A stretch of 64,000 bases of DNA from positions 1,054,001 through 1,118,000 of the forward strand of contig NC_084776.1 of the NCBI RefSeq assembly GCF_028858725.1, read 5' to 3'. Within the stretch, counting starts at the first letter, position 1. The number at the start of each line of letters is the position of its first letter. This DNA comes from Colius striatus. Its lineage: Eukaryota; Chordata; Aves; Coliiformes; Coliidae. The notes below the pieces were generated by a model. The model worked only from the letters and a program-made list of their open reading frames with translations. It searched no databases and was not told the DNA's origin. Positions 13,001-25,000 of this stretch are shown piece after piece. A program made the translations under genes and the position numbers.

Positions 13001-16000
13001 TCTTGGAGAGTCATAAATCTCTGTTTTGCAGATTAGTCTCCTGAACAGAGAAGCAGCAACCAAAGTCAGCTCTCCACCTCTCCCATTTGCTGCTTCCAAG
13101 TGCCTAGTGAGCAGCTCCTAACAGAGGGTCTGAACTTCACCTGCCCTCCCCACCCCAGTAATTCAGGTTCCCAAGGTGCAGCTCTGAGGAGGAGCAGACC
13201 GAGGGCCCCTTGCAGGGAGGCAGCACATTCTCATGTTAGTTGCTGACATTGCAGGGCAGGACGAGACCTGAGGAGGGTTCAAACAGCAGCTTTCCTCAGA
13301 GAAGAGCTGAGTTGTGTCCCCAGGGGCCTCATGTCAAGTTCTGTTTCCTTCAGCTCAGAGCAAATGCAGGACAGGCTGTTGGATGAGAGCTCTGCCCTGA
13401 GCATACATGTGCAGCCCAGGGAGAGGGTCAAGGCTGTGCCACCGAGGGCTCAGGACACCAATCCCTGGCACAGCTCGTTGCAGCTCTGCAGGAAACACAG
13501 CTTCTGGTGGGTGAGCCTGCTGCAGGCACAGGGGCAGAGGGAGCTGCTGCCAGTCACCAGTTCAGTACTTGCCATGACACTGCATCAGTTTGACAATACT
13601 GGGCAGAATCAAAGAGCAGTGGGAGAGAGAAAAGGCTTGTGAAGGATTAGATCTGAAGCAGAGTGCTCTGTCTTCCTCCAGTTCACCCCTGTGAAGGGAA
13701 AACCATGAGTCTGGATGGCCACCCAGTAATGCCACCAGTAGTGACCACGTTGTCCTGTGTTTCCCTCGCTCTGTTGTCTCTGACCTATGAAGCCACTGAA
13801 CACCTGCCTCTTCTTCCCTAGGAGCTGGTGGTTGCTCTGAGTCACCTGGTGGTTCAATATGAAAGCAATTTCTGCACTGTGGCCTTGCAGTTCATGGAAG
13901 AAGAGAAGAATTACCCTCTGCCTTCTCCAGCTGCCACAGGTGGGTGGTTTGTGGAAGCGCTGGGGAACTTCCATCACAGGAGTTTGCCCAACACAATGAA
14001 ACTCTTGCTGGTGGTGATTTATCAAGTGGCACCTCTGCTGCAGAGCCAAGTGACGTGACAGGCAGCTCTGACATCTGCTTAGCACTGTAATATATTGCTC
14101 TGGAGAAGTGCATCCTCCCCTGAGCCTCCATCCAAAACACAGCTGCAGCTCACCAGCAAGTCCTGGGGACTGAAATCCCCGTCGAATTCAAAGGGATTCC
14201 CTTCAGGTGGAGGTCAGTGTGTTTGTCAGGCAGTGCACAGGCTTACCAGGCTTTTTTCTCCCCTCAAATGATACCTGAAGCTTCAGTGTTGTGTTGACCT
14301 GATGGGAAGCATCATCACACAGCAGTGACCCAGCCACACTGCTGCAAAGCACCAGGCCAGGGGCGGTGAAGAGCTTCATGCTCTGTGCCTGTGCTCCCAG
14401 CCCTCTGTTGTGTCTGTTGCTGATGGGAGGACTGAAAAGCCCTGGTGTAATTGTTACTAACCTGGTACTTTCTTTAAATGTAAAGTACATTGGAAATCTT
14501 GAAGGAGAAGGGGATTGTTGCAACAGAAACCTGGGGACAAGAGCATGTGCTGTGTCTGCAAGGAGTGGCTTGATTGTCTGAATAACTGAAGCGTATTGGA
14601 AGATCAGCTTCTCCACCTTTGACCTTGTTGCTGCAGGAAATAAACATTGCATGCAGTTTCTATGGTGCTTTTCACAGAGTGTTTGTAGGTAGGATGCACT
14701 GGCAGCATTGGCCACACCACCATAACACAGCCACTTCTGCAGAGAAGCAACCCAGCTGTTCCAAAGCCGTGGCTCTGTGTGTGTGTGTTCAGGAGTGAAG
14801 GGGGAAAAGCTGAGGACAGTGTAAGTGGGTGAGATGTGACCAGGCCTGAAGTTTGGCCAGGAAACCAGAATTCTCATAACTCTTTAGAATGATAAACTGT
14901 AGCAGTTTGTTGATGAGCAGAAGCCAGACAAAAGGCTGCACAAGCTGCCTACTGACGAGACCTGGAGAGCAGAGTCATCATGCCTCTCAGGCAGTCCCCA
15001 GGCACTGGCAAGGCTCAGCTCACCTGGTCCTGTTGGATGTAGCAGAATCCCAGCCCAAGCAGGAGAGACACAAGGTCTGTGCCCACTGTGTGCACGGAGC
15101 ATCCTCTGTCATGCCTCACCTTTAGCCTAACGGGCAGTGATTAGATTCTGGTAGTGCTGGTAGTGGTTCAGTTGCATATTTGCTGGGTGCTAAGGCTGGG
15201 ATCACTCTGGCTGTGTCTGCAGTTGCTGAATTGTGTCTCCACAGAGGGTGGGAGTTTGACACCGGTGCGGGACGGGCCGTGCACGCCGAGGCTGCGCTCA
15301 GTCAGCTCCTACGGCAACATCCGAGCGGTGACCACGGCCAGGAACTTGAACAAGTCCTTGCAGAACCTCAGCCTGAATGAGGAATGTAAGAGAGACTTCA
15401 GCATTCTTTGGTTTTTCTTTACCTTTACCCCTTTCCTCCCCTCTTGGAAGCTGGGAAATGCCATGTGCAGGAGAACATGATCTGCCACTGACCCTTCAGC
15501 CAGCTCCAGGGGCTCGGGTGAGGAGCCTCACAATTAGTTTCCATTTTCTGGTCATTAGGATTGACTTTTCTGCATGTTTGGGGAATCAAAAGGTGCCTTC
15601 CAGCTTCCCAACACACACAGGTTTTTCACTGAATCGTTTCTGACCCCTTGGTGCTTACTCTGTATTCAAACACTCGGTGTCTAAAGGGAACGCTGTGGGT
15701 TTGCCAACACCTCCGTTCCGTGCTGCAGGGTTTAGAGGAGAGCTGCTATGCCTGGGCAGAGATTCTTGTTTCAGCACTTGCCCCTTTTCTCTTGGCAGCT
15801 GGAAGCTCTGTGGCATTTTCTCCTGGGAATCTCAGCACCAGCAGCAGTGCCAGCAGCACCTTGGGCAGCCCTGAGAATGAGGAGTACATCTTGTCCTTTG
15901 AGACTATTGACAAGATGAGGCGAGTCAGCTCTTACTCTTCTCTGAATTCACTAATAGGTGAGTAAAGACTCTCCCACCCTTCCTTCAGTGTCACCTTTCT

Positions 16001-19000
16001 TCATGTGCTTGCACTGGCTTTTGTGCAAGTTTAGGTCTTGGCTCCTGCTAGATCTTCCTCCAACAAAAGGTCTGGAGGGCAGGAGCAGTTCCTCTTGTGT
16101 TTGGTTCAGCTCCCTGCAGAGCAGAGTCACTCCCACCCTGATGGAGGGACTGCAAGTGAGAGCTGTTGACTCCAGCTTTAAGCCTCACTGCAATGGACAG
16201 CAGTCCCATTGGGAATTTAAGCACAGAAATGTGGCATGTACAGGAACTGAATGTGCACTGCAGTTATATTGGCTGGAAAAGTGAGGGCACAGCAGCTGGG
16301 CACATGGGCACTACCTGCTTCCCTGGGGATCTTTGACATGGGTTGTATTTCCATACAGCACAGCCCCTTGATTCTTGTGTTCTGCAGTCTCAGCTGCCTG
16401 ATTTCCCACAATGGTCTCTATGTGCATTCTTAAAATAGGACTTAGAAGAAATCCCAGACTGTGTCTTAAAAGCAAAAAGCCTGAGTGTTTCACAGAAGTC
16501 TGCTCTTGTGTGTGTAGTTTTGTGGCTGATCCCACTGCCTCCAGTCCCCTCTTCATTATTTCCTCCCAGATAAGCAGCTCTAACCTCACTCACAGCACTG
16601 AGCTCCTTAACACCACTCAGCTGTGCCCTTCCCTCCTGGCATCAGGTACTCTGGGTGATGCAGGGAGCTCTGCAGAGCTGCTGTAGCACAGAAGGAAAGG
16701 AGGTTTTCCTTGTGTTCTGGCAGCACTGGGCTGATTTGCACATAATGGGTTATTTGCATTTCTTTTACAGAACAAACCTGATATGTTCATGTGAAAGTAG
16801 CTCAGTTCAGTTGTTTTCCAGCTCACTTTCCCAGTCATGGCTCACAGCAGCATTGCTTTACCCTAGCTGTAGTTTTTCAGTCTCAGTCTGGGCATGATAA
16901 CACAGAGGGATCTGGCTTTTGGCAGGATGCAGCAGAGGAGTGCTGGGCAAGTCTCTGTGTTTCCTTTGTGACCAGGAAATGTGTTTCTGTGGCAGTTTGA
17001 AATCACGTGTTCATTAGAAACTTGGTCAATTCATTCACTTTGGATTGTAGGTACTAAATTGGATCTTCTAAAGCATGACAGGAATGTTAGGAAGTTTTTC
17101 TCCATCTTAAACTCCAACTTGGGTTGTGCTTCCACTGGTGCACGCTGGTGTCTGCTCAGTGGCTGGTGTCTGCTCAGTGGCTGGTGTCTGCTCAGTGGCT
17201 GGTGTCTGCTCACTGGCTGGTGCCATCACAAGGGCTTTGCAGCTCAGTTGGAAAAGAAGCAGGAGATGAGTGAGGGAGACCAAGGAAAACAAAAAGAGCA
17301 GTTCTCTGAAGCCTCCCTCATTTCTATTCGACCAGAAGAGCTCACATCCAGCTGGAAGCAGCAGAGCTTATACCAGTGTTTAAAATTCATAACTCACACG
17401 GAATCCCATTACCTGCAGCGTGTCTGCTGGAGCCAGGCTCTTCTCATTTCTGCTGAAGAATCACCATCTTCCAGCCTGTGCTCTCCTGCTCCCCAAGGAA
17501 AGAGTTCTCAGAATGCCATCAGCTGCAGCCACCCTCAGCAGTGCCAGGCTGCTGCACAGACAGCCCAGGCTCACGTTAACCCCTTGCTGGAAGGTTCCAG
17601 TGTGCAAAGACAGGCTGCTGCCCAGGCAGCGTGAGGGGGGTAACTCGGAGAGGAGCCCACCTGGGTAACAGGCTTGTCTCGACTGAAGAGATGTTTGCTC
17701 TGCTGTGTACCTTTTGGAAGCAGTGGTGGTGATTTGGCTCTGCAGTGCTGACTGCCAAATCCCTGAGCCAGGCAGAACAGTCCAAAGGATGCTTTGGGCA
17801 CACGGGAAGACTCAAACCAAAGCAGAAATCTAGTCTGTAGCAATAAACTCCAGCAGAGTTGAGTCCTGGAGTCTACATTCCCAGGGGCTGGTTCACTGAT
17901 GTTTAAGGCTTTCTTCCTCTCTTGTGATTTTAGGAACGTGGTGCCAGGGGGATTATCCTGGATCATTGCATCCACTTCACTGACATTGCAGCATCACATA
18001 AACGTCCCATAACCGGGAGGAAAACCTCTCGTGCCGGTTTCCAAACAGGTTCTTAGCACTTGCCCCTGTGTAGTGCCCCCCCAAACACAACAGGTACTTT
18101 CAGGGCTGTTTTCTGGCAGACTGCTCCTTGCCCAGACAGTCCTGGTACCAGCAGGGATGTTTATTGCTGGCCCCTGTTTTGGCAAGAGGCAGCTTTCAGT
18201 CAGTCAACAAAGGCATCGGTTTGCATGGGAAGCTGAGCCTTGCTGCCTCTTCCATACAACTCCTCATTAGTCTTGGGGTCCTGGAAATTTTTACCTTAGC
18301 TTAGTTTTAAGATAGGAAAAGAGAAGGAGTTGAGGTGGGGGTTTTGCACACCCTGGGGCTGGTTATTCATACCCACACTGTGAGATTAAAGTCTGTGTCC
18401 TACTGAGAGCGTCACTGGAGGGATTAGATTGAGGAATGATCAGAGAAGGAGGAAAGTAAATCTTGGAGTGATGAAATGCTGGGGAACAGTTCACTTTTCC
18501 AGCAGGAGAGGCTGGGGACAGAAGTCTTATTTGCCATGTCACCAGATATGTCCTTACGTGCTGCCTCGAAGTAAGTCATCTGTTGCTGTGTTTGCAGTGA
18601 GGATGAGGAGAACAAGAGGTGTAGGTGGACAGTGAGCTGCAGCAAGTAAGAGAGTGAGTGTTGGGACAGGGAACAGGCTGTTGTCCACTCTTGTTGAAGT
18701 CCAAGTCAGAGAGCAGTGGGGTTTATCTGATAGCTCTCTCGGGACCTTCTGCGTCACTCAGGGGAAGAGGAGAGGAGTGTGGGATCCTCATGGACAGGGC
18801 AGGTGGGATCAGTGTCCATGGGAAGCAGGTGCCAGAGTCCTCAGGCACTGTTGAGGCTGAGCCACTTCAGCTGGCTGCCCCCTGGCCCGTTGGAGCTTGC
18901 CTTTCCCAGGGCAGGCGGGCGCAGGAGCAGCCTCTGGGCCGGCAGCCCCGGCGCAGCTATTGGTCAGGTTTTGCTGCTGTGATGGGGGGAGTGGACGTCA

Positions 19001-22000
19001 CCTTCTGCTGGAGGTCAAGGCTTAAAATCACTGCAGTGAATTTACAGGGGATTGCAAAGAAACCCTGGCAAAGCCTGGCAAATCCAAAAGAATACCACAG
19101 ACACTAGCACCAATGTTTGCATCCAGGGTGGCTCTGCCCGTGGTGGGCTCGGTGACCCGGGCGCAGGGCTGCAGCAGGTGCTGGCTCCTACAGCTCAGGA
19201 AAGGCACATGCAAAGACCATCAGAGCTGTCAGTAAAGACAGGCAATTTATTTGTGACATTCTTAGCAGAGAGGAATCGTTTTGTAAACACAAACCTGCGC
19301 TGCAAGGTCGGTTCAGCTGGCTGTGAATCAGCCTGACTAATTACAGAGCTGTCTGTTTAGATTAACACCCCGGCCCCTTTGCTCAGCTCTTTGTTTGCAT
19401 CTCCTGGATATTTTTTGCCTTTTAGTCCATTATGTGAAATGAAGCTGCTGTTCCTCCTGCCACCTCAACAACCTGAGTTGGTGCTCAGGTTTTCACAGGG
19501 AGCTGTGTCAGATGTGCCACTGGACTGAATCAGCGCAGGGAGCAGCACCGACACGGGCAGGGGGAGGAGAAAGGACCCGTCCTTGGAGCAGCAGCTCTGA
19601 GCCCCATATGCCTTAGTAGAAATTCCCTCTGTTCTCTTCAGAGGCTGCTGGGTGCATGAGGAATTGCACTGCTGTGGTTCTGCTTGAAATTTGTTTTCTC
19701 ATGATGCTTGGATGGATCAGAAATGTCGTCGGGTTTTTCTTCGTTAGTGCGCCGTGACTGAGGTGGTTCAGCGGTTACCAGAGACCCTGGGAAGTCTGAT
19801 GGGAACCCTCTCACTCTCCTGATCTCTCCTTTTCCTTTTACTGTCTTCCAAGGCTTTAAAAGAAACCAGGCTGTGCAGATTTCCCCTTGGTCATTACGTA
19901 ACTCTGCACAGGACCAAATGTAGGAGGCAGAGCCTGAGCAGACCTCAGATGGCATTACCTGGCTATAACTGCTTCAGGGGCTGGGGCTTTTTTACCCTCC
20001 CACAGCATGCAGCACTTTGTCTGTCTCCTTCTCTTCTTCTTTATCTTTCCTCCTCCCTTTTTTCTTTCCCTTGTACTAGAAGCTTCCAGGATGAATGTGG
20101 CAACTGCAAAAATAAAGCCTAACTGGAGAAGGCAGAAAGCACTGCACCCCCATCCTTCGGGGCTGGGACAACTAACCCTCTTCCCAGCAGAGATTTTATG
20201 TGAATTGGCATTTTCTTTAGCTAAGCATGGACAAAGAGCTTCTGAAGCAATGATTTTTACCTGTTAAGCCCAGAGCCAAACCCTGGGCTGGGTCTGCACC
20301 GTCCCGTTGTGCTCAGCACGTGCGCACGGGGCTCACGCTGCCTTCATCTCCTACACCTGGGGCTCTGTCCTCAGCTGCTGCAAGCCAAAGAGCACAGATC
20401 AGTGTCCGTGGACTCTGCTGGATCTTGACAGCTGTTACTGCCTTCTTGGATGATCATCTCTGTGTTTTTCCTGGGTGAATTTGAGGTGGTGCCAGCTTTC
20501 CTGCCTGGGCAGGGTTAGGATTAGCCGTTGGGGTTGGGTCAGCCCCAGCAAACGAGCAGCAGCTAGTCAGTGGGGTTTGTGGGATTTCTGACTGAAACTG
20601 TAAGCAGATGCCACTTGGAAAGCCTTTGGATGTCAGCTGAGTGAGTGAGAGGCCCTTCTCTCTGCAGGTCAGATGAGAGCATGAAGTCAGGTCGTTGGCT
20701 TTGCATTTTGCAGAAGGCTTTGGCACGTGCTGAAGAATGTTTGTGGCAGGAGAAAGGTTCCCTTGGCTCGTCAGACAGACACATCAAGTGCTGCTGCATC
20801 CTCCTGCAGCTCCTTACCGTGTGCTGCCTGCCTTCTCCAGCCAAAGCTCAGACCTGGGCTGCCCCAGTCTCCTTGCTGTGGGTTGGAGTGTCAGGTTTAG
20901 CAGCTGCCCAAGGTCAGAAGCTGCCTGTTGACCAAGGAACCTTTCTGCCTCAGCTGAACGCTTTCTATTTAGATGCCTCCAAACCCACAAAAGGAAAAGC
21001 AGCAACAGCTTGATCTGTCGTTTGCCATTGATTGTGACTCATCTCAAATCCCTATTTTTGTTCCTTTTTTTTGTTAGCACAACCACTTGGACACTGCCCA
21101 AATGGCTCAGCTCCCAAACAACGGTGTTGCAGCTATTAGACATTGTGAGGCTCAGAAGAAAGAATAACAAATTAAAGCTTCTCCTAAAAGCAGCAAATAA
21201 AATGTTCACAGAATTTTGTCAGTTGCTGATTAATCTGGTTTGCACTTTGTGTGACAGTCCCTTCTGCCCAAACACAGCACATATTCTCATTAAAGAACCA
21301 ACTGGCAATTGAGGAATTGATGCAAATGTCAATAGGAAGGACTGAGTTAGACTTACTGCTTCACAAAGGCACAGGTCCCGAAGCTTTGGACATTCAGGTG
21401 TCCAGTAAACTGGTGGGATATAGAACCCCCTGAACGTTCCAGCTGAGTATTAACGCTTAAAACAGCGATAAAACCAACCCTAAAGACCTAAACCAGTGAG
21501 TGTGGCTTTGTGCCATTGAGTGTTTTAGCTGAGGAAATCCAAAGCCATTATCCACTTGGCCTTTTCAGATTATTTGCTTCAGCAGCTCAGGAAACTAGAG
21601 CTTGGAGTGGAGTGGAGTTAGGCAGCCCTTATTTTGCTTTCTTCACTTTACAAGCCCTGGCAGGGTTCACAGAGACAGACAAAACAAAGTGCCTGGGCAG
21701 GGTGTTTCTGAGCTCTTCTCTTGATGTTTTCCCAGATGTCATGGTGATGTTTGGAGTTCTAATGAGTTTTCTCACATAGGATCAAAGAGTTGGAGCTGCT
21801 GGATTGTCACTGCTGTGGGGCTTTGTTTTGTGTTCTGTTGTTTTAGGTGTGAGTTTCAACAGTGTTTACACCCAGATCTGGAGAGTGCTCCTTCACCTCG
21901 CTGCTGACCCCTACCCCGACGTCTCGGACTTGGCTATGAAGGTTCTCAACAGCATTGCCTACAAGGTGCGTCCTTCTGTCTCCTGGGGTCTCTGAGCTGT

Positions 22001-25000
22001 CTCTCTGCCGTTTGTTTTCATGCCTAGACAGAGTGTAGGCAGACTGAGCTGAACAGGTCTGTTGGAGACCTCTGCCCAGTCCAGGCTGGATCTATTCCAG
22101 AAGGCATTTCTACTGTTTCAGGGTGATAAAAGGCTCCTATGAACCCTTGATCAGGTAAAAGAAATGACTGGGGGAGGGCCTGGGATTGGTTTAGGATACA
22201 AATTAGGCACAGCCCTCTCCACAGTAGGTCTTGTTTAGAGTCTACTTATCTAGAGCAGTCCCTGGGAGAAACCTTCAATCTGCTTCATCAAACTGTCGTT
22301 TGCAAACTGATTTAGATTATGCAAGTGGGACTGGCCTGCAGACTGAAGCCACAACGGCTCTCCAGCCCAGGTGAACTAGTACATGTGAGTCAGCATGCAG
22401 ACACCCCTGCCACCACCCACCTCTCCAACCCAGGCCTAATCCGCCTAAGCCACCATCCTCATCACATTTCATCCTCCGAGGGTGACAAGATGTCCCTGGA
22501 GGCTGCCATCACTGCTGGCTCAGGTTGCCATTTGAGGAGCTGTAGAAGCACCCTCACCTTCCAGCCGAAGGGAAGCACCAGGCCACCCCAGCACATCTTC
22601 TCACCAGCTGCCTTCCTCCTCCTGCCCCGTGGGCGGCACAAAGCTGAACTCAGCCCTGCCCACGTGCTTTCTAGTTGCTGCAGCATCCAGCCCATGAGCC
22701 ATTGCAATGCAAGATGACGTCTCTTACTGATGATTTCCAGTGGATAACCCCAAATCTGCAGACTTAGGCTTCCAAGCTGAAGCTGCAGTAAGAGATGCCA
22801 GCGTTGTGTGCTTCCATTCTGATGCCTTGGACACCTCTTGCTTTTAAATCTGATTTTTCTGTTTAGAAAATACTTGAACTTCCTGGTGTGTTTGGAGCAT
22901 ACATGTCAGTGAGTGCTGAAGTCTGGGCCTTGCCACAGAGAATTATCTTGGCAGTGCAGGGCAACAAGGTCAGCCCTTCTCTGGTGCTAGGGGTGCACAG
23001 TAAATCACTGCCAGGCTGGAGGTGCCAAGCTAAAGGGAGCAACAAAATGAAAAGGTGAAAGATTTCCCCCTCCCCTGCTCTGGATGCATGAAACTGTTTC
23101 AGTTCTGTGTTTTGGAAGGCTCTCTGCAAAATGAGATGTTACCCCTGCTATGGGATTAGAAGGGCTATGGAGAGGAACCAGATCTGCTTCTCCCGTCTCA
23201 AGGATCTTTACAGGACTTGCTCCTATGCTGGTGGAAGGAGATGAATCAGTAGCAAAGCAGATGCTGCTGGGCCCTGCAGATGCCTTCACTGGCACTGCTC
23301 TGGCTCTGCTTGGCCAGCAGGAATCTTGATTGTTGTGTTGTGGTATCCACAGTGAATGTTGCAACTGCTTTGGTAAATTCCATGTTGATTCTGACAAGTT
23401 TGGAGCAAAATGTCTGGGTACTGAGCAGAGCCCAAAAGCTCAAGTGGCTGGGTGGCATGCATCTCGTGCTCTGCTTCCCAGACAGCTGCTCTGTCCCTGG
23501 CTTCCTCAGGCAATGGCTTTCCAAATGGTTTTGCAAAGCAATAAGAGAAGCATTCACATTTACAAACATTTCTACCTGGGGATGCTTCTGTGGACAAAAC
23601 TTACTTGTTCTCCTTTGCCTCAACCATCAGATCCGTAAGGAAAGCTGAAATGTGCCATTTGTGCAGCAGTTGGGGCAGCTGCTGTGCAGTGGGCTGGGTG
23701 CTGTGTGCCTCCTGATGCTGTGGGCTTTGCTTCTGCCAGCACCACCTGGCTTAGGTGGCTTCTAAAGCAGCTTTTTTGTTTAAAAAACAAACAAAACCCT
23801 ACTGAGAGCCAACCAAAGTGGAAGTGAAGGCTGCAGATGCTGGGTGATGCTCTGGCCTTCATTCACTCCGTTATGGACACGGGTCCTGCTGAGAGCTGTG
23901 CTGCCAGGACTCACAGCCCAGCTCTGTGTCTGGCTGCTCTGAGCTCACACGGATTAAGGGAGTTGTCTGATGTGTAATGCAGATCAGTGACAATTCAGTT
24001 TGTGCTGACTGTACCCTGAGATCTTTCCTTGGTGCTAATGGAGCTGTGTTGGGTGTAGAAGGGAGCAGCCTGGGTGCTGCCCACGGGCCCTTTGCTGCTC
24101 CAGAAGCTGCACAAACAACATACTCTCCATCTTGCTCTGAATTTTATCATTGAATAAAAAACAAAAGTTGATTTTCTTGCTTGATCAGAAATACAGCTTC
24201 AGGCAAAGTCAAGCACTTGGATGTCCTGGGGTTTGAATCCTTTTGTTCTAATGAATACAATGTCCAGGCTCCATTCAGGAGCTGGGGCAGGAGCTTCCTC
24301 ACCTTCACACGCTGTGACCTGGCTGATGCTGCTGCTGGGCTGCTTAGCTGAGACCTCAACAGGGCAGCCATGGGCTGTACCTCTGAGTGGTGTCACTCAA
24401 CTGCACCTTTGGTTTTGGTGAACTAAATATTTAGCCAAGCCCTGTGCTCTAAGCCTCTGTGGTTTTGCAGTGTATGTTGTGCCAGGCAGGCGTCAGTCCC
24501 GTAGCTGGGTTGCCCCGAGGGGTGATCAGATGCCACAGTGTGCTTGGAGAGCTGGGCAGTCAGTATTGCTGCCTGTGTTCATCCCCTGCAGTGACCCACG
24601 AGGCCAGCACTGTGGGTTTGTGACTGCAGGAGTTCAGGTGATGGCTGTGTTCGTAGGACACTTATTTGCAAGGCACTGCCTGAATTTTGTTTCCAGTTCA
24701 GACCAGTCCTGTTCAGCCTTTTTCCTGGAGCCATGAATACAGATCTTTATCTGCAGGAGAGCTCCAGTGGTCTTTAAATAGGGCAGTGTCTGTGAGCAGC
24801 TGGTGAGTGGGCTGCACAGGCGTGTGAGCTTCCTGCATGGGAGATGTGCTGCTGGGAGCCACGGGCTGGGCAGGCATCGCTGCCTCTCACCCAGCCTGGG
24901 CTGTGCTGGCACTTATGTTTGTGATGCAGATTGGAATGGTGCAAACTCCCATTCCCAGGCTGGGCTTTTATTAGAAAACCCAAACCACGCTTCTTGTGGG

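Noticed and set aside
16981..17634. 217-codon + strand open frame with GWCLLS repeats
   Set aside because: Caused by an 18-bp tandem repeat within RPTOR intron 20; no domain and no splice context.
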